64,000 nt of DNA from [Clostridium] celerecrescens 18A (lineage in GTDB: Bacteria > Bacillota > Clostridia > Lachnospirales > Lachnospiraceae), in NCBI RefSeq assembly GCF_002797975.1, contig NZ_PGET01000001.1, positions 186,001-250,000 of the forward strand, read 5' to 3'. The notes beneath the pieces are model-generated. The model ran no database searches and had not been told where the DNA came from. It saw nothing but the letters and a program-made list of their open reading frames with translations. Position 1 is the stretch's first letter. Each line of letters begins with the position of its first letter. Both the position numbers and the translations under genes were made by a program. This document shows, piece after piece, positions 32,091-40,911 of the stretch.

Positions 32091-32613
32091 TACATGGCTG
32101 CGGATAATAGGAGCTCTTCTGGTCATTATATCATGCTCGGGCCTTGGATTTTTTATGGCGGCCCAATGGAACGAACATTTAAGAACTGTAGAAAAGCTTA
32201 GAAAAATGATTTTTTTATTGAAAGGCGAGATAGTTTATGCCAATTCTCCGCTGACTGAGGCCTTTGAACGGACCGGTAGAAAGGCAGGGGGGGAGATCGG
32301 TGTTTTGTTTGAGAGCGTGTCGGAAAGACTTTCCGGACAGCAGGGAGAAACCTTTTATACCATTTGGCAGGAGGAGATTGACAAGCTTCCCAAAGAGGTC
32401 TGCTTGTCCAAAGAGGACAAACAGAATTTAAAAGGTCTGGGGGAGCATCTGGGCTACTTAGACATGGACATGCAGGAGCGGAATATCCTTTTATATCTGG
32501 AACAGCTGGACTTAACAATCGGTTATCTGAGAAAACATAAGCAGGAAAAAAGCCGCCTTTATACCAGCCTGGGTATCATGGGCGGTTTATTCCTAACAAT
32601 CGTAATGTATTAA
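32083..32613 (+). CDS. spoIIIAB: Stage III sporulation protein AB
   Basis: 176 residues: N-terminal membrane helix (IIGALLVIISCSGLGFFMAA), a long helical cytosolic region with LRKMIFLLKGEIVYANSPLTEAF-type sequence, and a C-terminal helix (SLGIMGGLFLTIVMY). This is the SpoIIIAB layout, related to GspF-like inner-membrane proteins. Part of the mother-cell complex; overlaps spoIIIAA. Confidence 0.93.
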   Translation: MDNTWLRIIGALLVIISCSGLGFFMAAQWNEHLRTVEKLRKMIFLLKGEIVYANSPLTEAFERTGRKAGGEIGVLFESVSERLSGQQGETFYTIWQEEIDKLPKEVCLSKEDKQNLKGLGEHLGYLDMDMQERNILLYLEQLDLTIGYLRKHKQEKSRLYTSLGIMGGLFLTIVMY

Positions 32614-32623
32614 GGAGGATCGC

Positions 32624-32818
32624 ATGGGAGTCAATTTGATTTTTAAAATTGCAGCAGTTGGAATCCTGGTTTCCGTCATCTGCCAGGTTTTAAAGCACAG
32701 CGGACGGGAAGAACAGGCATTCTTAACAAGCCTTGCGGGGCTGATCCTGGTACTGTTCTGGCTGGTGCCTTATATTTATCAGTTGTTTGAATCCATTAAA
32801 AATCTATTTGCATTGTAG
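32624..32818 (+). CDS. spoIIIAC: Stage III sporulation protein AC
   Basis: 64 residues with two membrane helices: the N-terminal IFKIAAVGILVSVICQVLKH, then SLAGLILVLFWLVPYIYQLF. Length and sequence are canonical for SpoIIIAC. RBS AAGGAGG. Confidence 0.95.
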   Translation: MGVNLIFKIAAVGILVSVICQVLKHSGREEQAFLTSLAGLILVLFWLVPYIYQLFESIKNLFAL

Positions 32819-32826
32819 GTGAGCGT

Positions 32827-33213
32827 ATGACCGTAGTGACCATAGCCATAACAGGAATCGTTGCAGTGCTTTTAGCGGTTTCGTTAAAGGGGATGAAGGG
32901 GGAATATGGGACCTATCTGGTCATGGCGGCGGGCTTTTTTATCTTCTTTTACGGTATGGGAAAGCTCACCACCATTCTGGATACGATGAAGGAAATCCAG
33001 ACCTATATAAAGATTAACAGCATCTATTTAACCACATTGGTAAAGATGATAGGAATTACCTATATCGCAGAATTTGCCGCAGGGATATGCAAGGATGCCG
33101 GATATGGAGCCGTAGGGACTCAGATCGAAATATTTGGAAAGCTGTCCGTACTGGCGGTCAGCATGCCCATTCTCCTTGCGCTGATCGAAACACTGCAGGT
33201 ATTTTTATCATGA
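32827..33213 (+). CDS. spoIIIAD: Stage III sporulation protein AD
   Basis: 128 residues, four predicted membrane helices, with the conserved IAEFAAGICKDAGYGAVG near the C-terminus that identifies SpoIIIAD. Starts 8 bases after spoIIIAC; small integral-membrane component of the channel. Confidence 0.95.
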   Translation: MTVVTIAITGIVAVLLAVSLKGMKGEYGTYLVMAAGFFIFFYGMGKLTTILDTMKEIQTYIKINSIYLTTLVKMIGITYIAEFAAGICKDAGYGAVGTQIEIFGKLSVLAVSMPILLALIETLQVFLS

Positions 33214-33230
33214 CGGGAGGGATCAGGACT

Positions 33231-34412
33231 ATGAAAAGAACCGCCTTTTTCCTACTGTGCCTTATTAGCTTAATGCTGCTGTTTTTCTGCAAGGACAGCC
33301 TGGGAGCGGAAGCATCATCAGGTAAGGAAGCATCTGTTCCGGCGGAAGATTTAGACCTGGATCAATATGATCTAACGGATATCCAGAATTTCCTGGACCG
33401 TTCGAAGGAGAACCAGGGCATGAATCTTTCCTTTAAAAAACTTATGAAGGATCTGATGGATGGAAAATTAAACGATGTCATGGGACAAGTCGGAAAAGCG
33501 TTAAAAGATCTGCTGGTGGGGGAGGTAAGAAACAGCGGGCATATGATGGGACAAATCATGGTGCTTGGAATCATTGGAGCAGTTTTTTCCAACTTTTCCA
33601 GCGTATTTACCGGAAGCCAGATTTCAGAAACCGGGTTCTTTGTCACCTATTTGCTTTTGTTTACGTATCTGGCCGCCAGCTTTTTTACAAGCGTGACCAT
33701 TACGGGAAATGTGGTGGGGCAGATTCTGGATTTTACCAAGGTATTGATGCCTGCCTATTTCCTGGCAGCGGCATTCGCGGGAAGCAGTGCATCGGCGGCG
33801 GCTTCCTATGAATTCACACTGTTTGTCATCGTTGCCTCCCAGTGGCTTTTGGGGCAGGTACTTTTAGCACTCATAAGAGTCTATGCTCTTTTGGTCATGG
33901 CAGGCCACATTGCAAAGGAAGAAATGCTTTCAAAGCTTACGGAACTGTTGGAACAGGTGGTTTCCTGGAGCTTAAAGACCCTGGTAGGAGTTGTGCTTGG
34001 GTTTCATCTCATACAGTCCATGGTTCTGCCCTATGTGGATTCCATGAAAACGGGAGCCATTCAGAAGCTGATCGGAGCCATTCCGGGAATCGGCCAGGGT
34101 GTCAACTCGGTTGCCCAAATGGTTTTAGGCTCCGGGGTACTTATAAAAAACACCATTGGTGCAGCCGGTATTATCATACTTCTTATCCTTTCCGTCATTC
34201 CTCTGATTAAACTGGCAGTGCTGATGATTTTATACCAGTGCGTTGCAGCCCTTTTGCAGCCGGTCTGTGATAAAAGGATTGTATCCTGTATTTCAGAAAT
34301 GGCCAAAGGCCACAAAATGCTGCTGTCTGTAGCGGCTTCTGCAGTGATTCTCTTTGTTGTTACTATAGCGCTTGTATGCGCTTCTACCAATGTGACCTAT
34401 TATACCGGGTGA
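33231..34412 (+). CDS. spoIIIAE: Stage III sporulation protein AE
   Basis: 393 residues from ATG 33231 (GGGAGG upstream). Signal peptide-like N-terminus (RTAFFLLCLISLMLLFFC), an extracytoplasmic segment ending at SFKKLMKDLMDGK, then about eight membrane helices including MGQIMVLGIIGAVFSNFSSV. Conserved GIGQGVNSVAQMVLGSGVLI is a SpoIIIAE hallmark. The longest membrane subunit of the complex. Confidence 0.95.
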   Translation: MKRTAFFLLCLISLMLLFFCKDSLGAEASSGKEASVPAEDLDLDQYDLTDIQNFLDRSKENQGMNLSFKKLMKDLMDGKLNDVMGQVGKALKDLLVGEVRNSGHMMGQIMVLGIIGAVFSNFSSVFTGSQISETGFFVTYLLLFTYLAASFFTSVTITGNVVGQILDFTKVLMPAYFLAAAFAGSSASAAASYEFTLFVIVASQWLLGQVLLALIRVYALLVMAGHIAKEEMLSKLTELLEQVVSWSLKTLVGVVLGFHLIQSMVLPYVDSMKTGAIQKLIGAIPGIGQGVNSVAQMVLGSGVLIKNTIGAAGIIILLILSVIPLIKLAVLMILYQCVAALLQPVCDKRIVSCISEMAKGHKMLLSVAASAVILFVVTIALVCASTNVTYYTG

Positions 34413-34417
34413 GTGGC

Positions 34418-35101
34418 ATGGAAGAATTGTTTAGCTGGATACGCAATATAACCTATTACCTGATTTTTATAACTGTGGTGGGAAACCTCCTGCCAAATAA
34501 AAAATATGAAAAATACATAAAATTATTTGCCGGCATGGTACTGATCCTTCTGGTATTAAAGCCAATTACAGGGGGCTTAAGGCTTGATGATACGCTGGCT
34601 TACTATTTTGAGTCAATAAGCCTTAAAAAGGAAGCTGGGGAGCTGACAGGAAAGCTTTCAGAAATGGAAGGGAAAAGGCTGGAAAGCATGATCACCAGGT
34701 ATGAAGAGGCGGTTGGAACGGATTTAAAATCTATGGCTGAGACCGACGGCTTTACCTGCAGGGAATCCAGGGCGGAGATTAACCAGGATCAGGCAAGCAG
34801 TAACTTTGGCCATGTTGTGCGGGTGACCTTGGTTCTGGCACCGGGAGGAACTGGAAAAGAGGGAACAGATATTGCCGTTTCCGGTAATGGAAATCTGCCG
34901 GTAAAAAAGGTACAGGAAGTGGAAGATGTGAAAATAGCCGGCTCTGAACCGGAAAAGACTGATGATAAGGGACTGGAGGATGTGAGAAAACAGAAGCAGG
35001 AAGAAAATTCACGGCTTTCTGGTCTTAGAAGGCGGATTGCGGAATATTATGATTTGGAGGAACAGGATATTGAAATTCAAATGGAAGATGGGAAAGGATA
35101 A
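34418..35101 (+). CDS. spoIIIAF: Stage III sporulation protein AF
   Basis: 227 residues from ATG 34418. Two N-terminal membrane helices (IRNITYYLIFITVVGNLLPN, LFAGMVLILLVLKPI), then a domain facing the intermembrane space that adopts the ring-building fold in characterised SpoIIIAF, here with a long Lys/Glu-rich insert (about 150-210). The C-terminal coding end overlaps spoIIIAG. Confidence 0.92.
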   Translation: MEELFSWIRNITYYLIFITVVGNLLPNKKYEKYIKLFAGMVLILLVLKPITGGLRLDDTLAYYFESISLKKEAGELTGKLSEMEGKRLESMITRYEEAVGTDLKSMAETDGFTCRESRAEINQDQASSNFGHVVRVTLVLAPGGTGKEGTDIAVSGNGNLPVKKVQEVEDVKIAGSEPEKTDDKGLEDVRKQKQEENSRLSGLRRRIAEYYDLEEQDIEIQMEDGKG

Positions 35102-35675
35102 ATGGCTGATCCTGCTGGCGGTTGGAATGATTATCCTGATCCTTACATTTCCCTCCGGTTCGGGTATGGCTGCCAGGGTAGAGAAGACAGCAGAAAGCAA
35201 AAACCAGACGGCACTTCAAAAAGGGATTGTGACAGAGCCAGCAGATGGGGAAGCGGCTGTTGCGGCAGGAGCAGACCGGACCTATGAGGAACAACTGGAG
35301 GCGAGGGTGAAGAGAATCTTAAAAACCGTGGATGGGGTCGGTCAGGTAGAGGTAATGATCGTACTGAAATCCTCAGAGGAGAAGGTACTCCGAGTCGATA
35401 AGGACAGTTCGGATTCATCTACTGAGGAAAAGGACAGCTCCGGGGGAACCAGAAAGATCACCAGCGCAGATCGCAAGGAAAACACGATTTTGACCGGTTC
35501 AGGAGAAAATACAGCTCCCATTGTGGAGAAAGAGATACGTCCGGAAATAGAAGGAATCATCATCAGTGCCCAGGGCGGTGGCAGTCCTACGGTAAAAGCT
35601 GAAATTTCCGGTGCCATGGAAGCATTATTTAACCTGCCCCCACATAAAATTAAAGTATTAAAGAGGGTGGAATAA
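35070..35675 (+). CDS. spoIIIAG: Stage III sporulation protein AG
   Basis: About 201 residues from TTG 35070, chosen for GGAGG at 35056-35060; ATG 35088 is the alternative. One membrane helix (KWLILLAVGMIILILTFPSG) then the ring-building domain (LEARVKRILKTVDGVGQVEV...). A Ser/Asp/Lys-rich loop (about residues 115-150) interrupts the domain, as in other SpoIIIAG. Forms the large oligomeric ring between mother cell and forespore. Confidence 0.93.
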   Translation: MKFKWKMGKDKWLILLAVGMIILILTFPSGSGMAARVEKTAESKNQTALQKGIVTEPADGEAAVAAGADRTYEEQLEARVKRILKTVDGVGQVEVMIVLKSSEEKVLRVDKDSSDSSTEEKDSSGGTRKITSADRKENTILTGSGENTAPIVEKEIRPEIEGIIISAQGGGSPTVKAEISGAMEALFNLPPHKIKVLKRVE

Positions 35676-35690
35676 AAAGGAGTGTCATGT

Positions 35691-36497
35691 ATGAGAAGTT
35701 GGAAAACAAGCAATGAGCCCAAAGTCCCTAGAACCCCAAAGAAAATGGATATGAAGAAACTGTTCCGAAGAAACCAGATTATTATCACCACCTTAGCCGT
35801 TATGATAGCTGCTGCTGGATATTTAAACTATGCAGGAAAGCAGGAGGCCGCTTCCGGGACAGACGTCTATGAAGCTGGAATGACTGATATTTCTGAAGAA
35901 GATATTTTAGCGGAAAACCAGTCCCTTACCGGTAGTGATACAAATCAGGAAATTGCAAGCCTTGACCAGGATGCAGAGGATATTGATAAACTGGCGGCAG
36001 GAGAAACCGATGCGGCTTTGCAAAGCGAAGGATCAGTAGACTTAGCGGCAAATGAGACACAGGTGGCAAATGAGACACAGGCGGCTAAAACCGGCCTTGA
36101 CAACCCTGGAGAAGCAGTGCTTACCAGCGGAATGAACGTATCAGAATACATATCCAGCGTACAGTTAAATCGGGAGCAGGTAAGGGCAAAGAATAAGGAA
36201 ACCTTAATGAACCTGATCAACAATCCAAACATTGAAGAAGCAGCAAAACAGCAGGCCATTCAGGAAATGATTGATATGACGGCTATTGCTGAAAGAGAGA
36301 ATGCAGCGGAAACTCTGCTGCTTGCCAAAGGATTTGCGGATCCGGTGGTCAGCATTTCCAGCGGAAAAGTGGATGTTGTTATCAATGCCCCCAGCATTAC
36401 AGATCCTCAGCGGGCTCAAATTGAGGACATCGTAAAGAGAAAAACGGAAGTGGGAGCGGAAAGCATCGTAATCACTCTTATGAAATTGGAAGAGTAA
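35691..36497 (+). CDS. spoIIIAH: Stage III sporulation protein AH
   Basis: 268 residues. N-terminal basic segment, membrane helix (QIIITTLAVMIAAAGYLNYA), an acidic low-complexity linker with a short tandem repeat (ANETQVANETQ), then the conserved domain starting VSEYISSVQLNREQVRAKNK. This domain contacts SpoIIQ of the forespore in B. subtilis. Last gene of the operon; the repeat suggests a flexible tether. Confidence 0.94.
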   Translation: MRSWKTSNEPKVPRTPKKMDMKKLFRRNQIIITTLAVMIAAAGYLNYAGKQEAASGTDVYEAGMTDISEEDILAENQSLTGSDTNQEIASLDQDAEDIDKLAAGETDAALQSEGSVDLAANETQVANETQAAKTGLDNPGEAVLTSGMNVSEYISSVQLNREQVRAKNKETLMNLINNPNIEEAAKQQAIQEMIDMTAIAERENAAETLLLAKGFADPVVSISSGKVDVVINAPSITDPQRAQIEDIVKRKTEVGAESIVITLMKLEE

Positions 36498-36504
36498 AAA
36501 GCCT

Positions 36505-36533
36505 TTGCAAACTGCGGACAGTTTTGCTATAAT
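36505..36533 (+). promoter_or_regulatory. SigA-type promoter of asp23
   Basis: TTGCAA (36505-36510), 17 bases, TATAAT (36528-36533), starting 8 bases after the spoIIIAH stop; separates vegetative asp23 expression from the sporulation operon. Confidence 0.75.
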
Positions 36534-36661
36534 GATTCCAGAACCTAAAGGGTCGGAAGAAAAAAACATCTTTCAACCCCCCCGCTTTTGAATCAGGCGG
36601 ATATGCCTGCATATCCAGTTGATTCATTAGTATATAAATATTAGTACAGGAGGGAATTGCT

Positions 36662-37048
36662 GTGGCAGAAATGGAAAGCAGAAATACTCACAAGGTATAT
36701 GAAAAAGATAAAATTGGCGAAGTACAGATTGCGGACGATGTGGTGGCCATCATTGCAGGTCTTGCAGCAACCGAGGTAGAAGGTGTAGATTCCATGGCTG
36801 GCAACATCACCAATGAGTTGGTGTCAAAGCTGGGCATGAAAAATTTATCCAAGGGCGTTAAGGTGGAGCTGACAGAAGAACATGTATCTGTGGATCTATC
36901 CTTGAACATCAAATACGGTTACAGCATACCTGCCGTCAGTGAGAAGGTTCAGGAGAAGGTGCAGAACGCCATTGAGAACATGACAGGCTTAACAGTTCTG
37001 GATGTAAACATCCGGATTGCCGGTGTAGCATTGGAAGAGAATAAATAG
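36662..37048 (+). CDS. Asp23/Gls24 family envelope stress protein
   Basis: 128 residues, GTG start at 36662 with GGAGGGAATTGCT upstream. Contains the family core GEVQIADDVVAIIAGLAATE, VDLSLNIKYGYSIPAVSEKV and VNIRIAGVAL. These small proteins (PF03780) associate with the cell envelope and are often adjacent to nusB in Clostridia, as here apart from an insertion. Exact role is not established. Strong terminator follows. Confidence 0.93.
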   Translation: MAEMESRNTHKVYEKDKIGEVQIADDVVAIIAGLAATEVEGVDSMAGNITNELVSKLGMKNLSKGVKVELTEEHVSVDLSLNIKYGYSIPAVSEKVQEKVQNAIENMTGLTVLDVNIRIAGVALEENK

Positions 37049-37063
37049 ATGAAAAGGTCTATC

Positions 37064-37105
37064 GCGGGGGCGAACCGGGAAAAGGTTCATGCCCCCGCTT
37101 TTCTT
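37064..37105 (+). terminator. Intrinsic terminator after asp23
   Basis: GCGGGGGC and GCCCCCGC enclose an inner GAACC/GGTTC stem and are followed by TTTTCTTT. Confidence 0.85.
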
Positions 37106-37173
37106 TGTGTACAAAAAAATAAATGTTGTAAGGATATGATTCGGGATTTATAAAGGGACAGGTGTTTTCATAT

Positions 37174-38520
37174 ATGATGGCTGATAAGGAGAAAGACCGC
37201 TACTCGCTGAGGGTGATGACATTGTTTGGTCTGGTGGTATCGGTAATTATAGGGATATTCGCTTTAAACATTTATTACTTCAAAGAGGTGGAAAAAAGTC
37301 TGGTAGAACAGACTTACCAGGATTTAAAAAGGGAGAATGACGAAGCACTTACCTATTTTCAGGGAATGATCCGGGAAAGGTTTGAAGTGCTTGAGGCATT
37401 CTCTGCTTATGGTAATCTGCCGGAGGGATCGGAAATTGAAGTTTTAGGCGGACAGGGAATTATGTATTACGGGATCCGTGAATCCCAGGGGTTAAAGGGA
37501 GAAAACAACATATCAAGACTGCCTTCCAAGGGCTCTAACGGTCAGTCAGGGATCACTCTGTCCGTTCCGGTGGTTAGGGAGGGACAGGCAAAGGGGGCGG
37601 TCTGTATGAAGTATACCGCTGAAGAACTGGGGAAGTATTTAAACAGTACAGAGTTAAGCCCATACAGTGCCAGTCTGGTTTTCACAAGGTCCGGAGAGCT
37701 GGTGGCCACGTGCCCCGGGTATGAAACTTATGCCAATATTTATGATATACTCAAAACCATGGAATTTAGAGACGAACAATCTTTAGAGCAGATGAAAATG
37801 ACTGCGGAGAGCGGGGGTTCCGGATATGCCTCCTATTATTACAAGGGCAGCTGGGAACTTCTTTATTATCAGCCTGCGGGAGTTGAAGACTGGATGGTGG
37901 CTTCCATGGTGAAAACAGAAAGCTATGAGGGTGCTCTTTACAAGATCAGAAAGCTGTCAAAAGTCTTTCTTGCAAGCTCAACGGCAATGGTTGCCTGTAC
38001 AGTTCTTCTTATTATATGTATTATTTATTTACGGAAAAAGGAAGCAAAGCGGGCGCAAAAGGATTATTTAACCGGCGTTTATACCAGAGAAACAGCCAGA
38101 AAGCTGGTGGAACAGCGGCTGAAAGGCGGAGGGAAAAAGAGGTTTTATGCTTGTATGTTCCTAGATATTGACGATTTCAAGAAAATCAATGACACCTTCG
38201 GCCATCATAAAGGAGATATGGTTTTAACCCAGGCAGGCCAGATTTTAAGCGCCTGTACAAGAAAAGAGGATGTAATTGTCCGTTTTGGCGGAGATGAGTT
38301 CTGCATCTGGCTGTACGGCTTAAGCGGCAGGAAACAGCCGGAGGCAATTGCGAAACGGATATTAAATGCGTTTCACACCTCCGGAACCATACATGCAAGC
38401 ATTGGAATCACCCTGGTAGGAGAACAGGAGACAGAATACGACGCCATATTAAGACGGGCTGATCAGGCATTATATCTGGCAAAGGGAAAAGGGAAAAATC
38501 AGTTTGCATTCCAGCTTTGA
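37174..38520 (+). CDS. Membrane-bound GGDEF diguanylate cyclase
   Basis: 448 residues. Helix 1 (VMTLFGLVVSVIIGIFALNI), a sensor domain outside the membrane (about 40-270, Cache-like), helix 2 (STAMVACTVLLIICIIYL) and a cytosolic GGDEF domain with an intact active motif, RFGGDEFCIWL, and substrate-binding DIDDFKKINDTFGHHKGD. It should make cyclic di-GMP. No EAL domain and no clear RxxD inhibitory site. ATG 37174 is used; a GTG at 37162 is in frame. Part of an insertion between asp23 and nusB. Confidence 0.9.
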   Translation: MMADKEKDRYSLRVMTLFGLVVSVIIGIFALNIYYFKEVEKSLVEQTYQDLKRENDEALTYFQGMIRERFEVLEAFSAYGNLPEGSEIEVLGGQGIMYYGIRESQGLKGENNISRLPSKGSNGQSGITLSVPVVREGQAKGAVCMKYTAEELGKYLNSTELSPYSASLVFTRSGELVATCPGYETYANIYDILKTMEFRDEQSLEQMKMTAESGGSGYASYYYKGSWELLYYQPAGVEDWMVASMVKTESYEGALYKIRKLSKVFLASSTAMVACTVLLIICIIYLRKKEAKRAQKDYLTGVYTRETARKLVEQRLKGGGKKRFYACMFLDIDDFKKINDTFGHHKGDMVLTQAGQILSACTRKEDVIVRFGGDEFCIWLYGLSGRKQPEAIAKRILNAFHTSGTIHASIGITLVGEQETEYDAILRRADQALYLAKGKGKNQFAFQL

Positions 38521-38540
38521 GTCCTGGGGTCCTGCACTCC

Positions 38541-38569
38541 TTGAAAGTCCTTATTATTTCAGGTATAAT
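38541..38569 (+). promoter_or_regulatory. SigA-type promoter for the aspartate-dehydrogenase-like gene
   Basis: TTGAAA (38541-38546), 17 bases, TATAAT (38564-38569). Confidence 0.75.
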
Positions 38570-38608
38570 GAAGTTTAATGTTTTTAAAATTACTAAAAGG
38601 AGAAAAGC

Positions 38609-39394
38609 ATGAATAAGCTTAGACTTGGAATTATTGGAAACGGTTATCTTGGAGATATTATTGCCGGTGCATGGAAAGATGGTTTACTGCCTGAGTATGA
38701 CTTGGTGGGAATCGTTGGGAGGACAAAGGAAAAGACAGACGCCCTGGCAGAGAAAAGTGGCTGCAGCTCCTGTGCAGGGATCGATGAATTGCTTAAATTA
38801 AAACCGGAATACATCGCCGAGGCAGCATCCGGGGATTCCGTTAGAGACATGGCGGAGAAGATTCTGGCAAATGGCTGTAATCTCATCGTACTGTCCATTG
38901 GCGCCTTTGCTGATAAAGAATTTTATGAGAGAGTGAAGGCCACGGCCGTAAAACATAATACCAGGGTATACATCGCCTCAGGAGCGGTGGGCGGCTTTGA
39001 CGTGCTTCGTACGGTTTCTCTCATGGGAGAGGCCGTAGCAGGAATTGAGACAAGAAAGGGTCCGCAATCCTTAATGTATACACCCCTTTTTGAAGATCAT
39101 TTAATGACCGATAAGGATAGCACCATGGTGTTTGACGGCAATGCAAAAGAGGCTATCGGGCTTCTTCCTACAAAGGTGAATGTTGCGGTAGCATCTTCCC
39201 TTGCAACAGTCGGACCGGATAAAACCAGGGTGAACATTCACAGCGTTCCTGGAATGATTGGGGATGACCATAAGATCACTGCAGAAATTGAAGGCGTGAA
39301 GGCTGTTGTGGATATTTATTCAAGTACCAGCGCCATTGCAGGCTGGAGTGTAGTGGCTGTCCTGCAGAATATTGTGTCACCAATCGTTTTTTAG
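38609..39394 (+). CDS. L-aspartate dehydrogenase-like (NadX/DUF108) oxidoreductase
   Basis: 261 residues. Rossmann N-terminus LGIIGNGYLGDIIA (GxGxxG), then the aspartate-dehydrogenase pattern: ASGDSVRDMAEKILANGCNL, IASGAVGGFDVLRTV and TKVNVAVASSLATVGPDKTR (PF01958 region). NadX-type enzymes convert L-aspartate to iminoaspartate for NAD synthesis. No nadA/nadC genes are nearby, so the substrate may differ. Its neighbour is another dehydrogenase-like protein, 96 bases downstream. Confidence 0.72.
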   Translation: MNKLRLGIIGNGYLGDIIAGAWKDGLLPEYDLVGIVGRTKEKTDALAEKSGCSSCAGIDELLKLKPEYIAEAASGDSVRDMAEKILANGCNLIVLSIGAFADKEFYERVKATAVKHNTRVYIASGAVGGFDVLRTVSLMGEAVAGIETRKGPQSLMYTPLFEDHLMTDKDSTMVFDGNAKEAIGLLPTKVNVAVASSLATVGPDKTRVNIHSVPGMIGDDHKITAEIEGVKAVVDIYSSTSAIAGWSVVAVLQNIVSPIVF

Positions 39395-39490
39395 CCGATA
39401 GCTGCTATTCGGTTATGCCCGGTAGAGAGAGGCAATGTGAGCAAGTAAGGTCGCGGATTGGGAATATCCGCTTAACAGGAGGATAAGAAG

Positions 39491-40399
39491 ATGTTTGAGA
39501 AGTTGGTTGCCATAGAGCCGGTGAGTCTGGTAGAAGAAGCGGAGAAAGAGCTTTACCGATATGCGAAACAGGTGGTGATGTACCAGGATATTCCCTGTGA
39601 TGACGAAGAGATCATAAGGAGAATCGGAGATGCGGATGGGGTGCTTTTAAGCTACACCTCCAGGATCAGTCAATATGTCTTTGAACGATGTCCTAAAATC
39701 AAATATGTGGGGATGTGCTGCAGCCTTTATTCAAAGGAGAGCGCAAACGTAGACATTGCTTATGCAGAACAGCATGGGATTACCGTTATGGGAATCCGTG
39801 ATTACGGCGATGTTGGAGTGGTGGAATATGCGATCTGTGAACTGGTGCGCTTTCTTCACGGATATGACAGGCCCATGTGGAAGGATATGCCGGTAGAGAT
39901 TACCGGATTAAAGGTAGGAATTATTGGAATGGGTGTTTCCGGAGGCATGATCGCCAATGCTTTAAAGTTTCTTGGGGCAGATGTTTCCTATTACAGCAGG
40001 AGCAGAAAACTGCAGTACGAGGAAAAAGGAATTGGATATCGTCCATTGGGAGAGCTCTTAGAAAACAGCGAAGTGGTATTTACCTGCTTAAATAAAAATG
40101 TGATACTTCTGCACGAAGAGGAATTCCAGAAGCTGGGAAATGGAAAGATCCTGTTTAATACGTCCATTGGGCCTGCCTTTGAACCGGAAGATCTGAAGAA
40201 CTGGCTGGATTCCGGGGATAACCGGTTTGCCTGCGATACGGCGGGAGCTGCCGGGGACGGTGCGCTTTTAGAACATCCCATGGTGTTTTGTGTCAATGCT
40301 TCGGCAGGGAGAACCAGGCAGGCCTTTGGAATTTTAAGCGAAAAAGTGCTTGATAATATCCGGAGGTTTTTGGAGATTAGCAAAGTTTCTATTGTATAA
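39491..40399 (+). CDS. D-2-hydroxyacid dehydrogenase fold protein with degenerate active site
   Basis: 302 residues. NAD-binding motif GLKVGIIGMGVSGGMIANAL (GxGxxG) is intact, as is the overall two-domain layout. The catalytic Arg of N-T-A-R-G is replaced (NTSIG, Ile226); the usual Glu region (D-V-F-x-x-E-P) reads CDTAGAAG, and the His before the final G-x-T motif is Ala270 (NASAGRTRQA). All three catalytic residues are therefore missing by motif alignment. It may bind NAD(H) without hydroxyacid turnover, or use a different chemistry. Coding end overlaps the nusB promoter. Confidence 0.75.
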   Translation: MFEKLVAIEPVSLVEEAEKELYRYAKQVVMYQDIPCDDEEIIRRIGDADGVLLSYTSRISQYVFERCPKIKYVGMCCSLYSKESANVDIAYAEQHGITVMGIRDYGDVGVVEYAICELVRFLHGYDRPMWKDMPVEITGLKVGIIGMGVSGGMIANALKFLGADVSYYSRSRKLQYEEKGIGYRPLGELLENSEVVFTCLNKNVILLHEEEFQKLGNGKILFNTSIGPAFEPEDLKNWLDSGDNRFACDTAGAAGDGALLEHPMVFCVNASAGRTRQAFGILSEKVLDNIRRFLEISKVSIV

Positions 40400-40420
40400 A
40401 AAACCCTGGTAAGGTATAAT
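40392..40420 (+). promoter_or_regulatory. SigA-type promoter of the nusB operon
   Basis: TTGTAT (40392-40397) lies over the stop codon of the upstream gene; 17 bases on is TATAAT (40415-40420). Confidence 0.7.
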
Positions 40421-40464
40421 AATTCCAAATGTCCAGAAAATCACCAATAGGAGGACCATGGGAA

Positions 40465-40908
40465 ATGACCAGAAGTAAAATGCGCGAACACTGCTTTAAA
40501 TTGCTCTTTTGTGCGGATTTTTATCCGGCAGAGGAGAAGACGGGGCAGCTTATTCAATATTTTGAGGAACCAAAAGAGGATGATTTAAACGCCGAGGGCG
40601 TAGAAGAGATCATCCATGATGTGGATATGAGTGAAGAAAATGCTGCTTATTTAAGAGAGAGGGCAGAGTCCGTTATGGTCAGAATCCCTGAACTGGATTC
40701 AAAGATCAACGAAGTAGCCGAAGGCTGGAAGACAAAACGTATGGGTAAGGCTGAACTTACCATCCTCCGCCTGGCCCTGTATGAGATTTTATTTGATGAG
40801 GAAGTGCCGGAAAAGGTAGCCATCAATGAGGCTGTGGAACTGGCTAAAAAGTACGGCGGGAATGAAGCTCCGGCATTTATTAACGGAGTCCTGGCAAAGC
40901 TGGTGTAA
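40465..40908 (+). CDS. nusB: Transcription antitermination factor NusB
   Basis: 147 residues from ATG 40465. All-helical NusB fold with SKMREHCFKLLFCADFYPAE at the N-terminus, MGKAELTILRLALYEILF and VAINEAVELAKKYGGNEAPA then FINGVLAKL at the end. It binds boxA RNA with NusE (S10) in rRNA antitermination. First gene of the nusB-xseA-xseB-ispA-dxs-tlyA-nadK-argR-recN run. Confidence 0.96.
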   Translation: MTRSKMREHCFKLLFCADFYPAEEKTGQLIQYFEEPKEDDLNAEGVEEIIHDVDMSEENAAYLRERAESVMVRIPELDSKINEVAEGWKTKRMGKAELTILRLALYEILFDEEVPEKVAINEAVELAKKYGGNEAPAFINGVLAKLV

Positions 40909-40911
40909 GAT

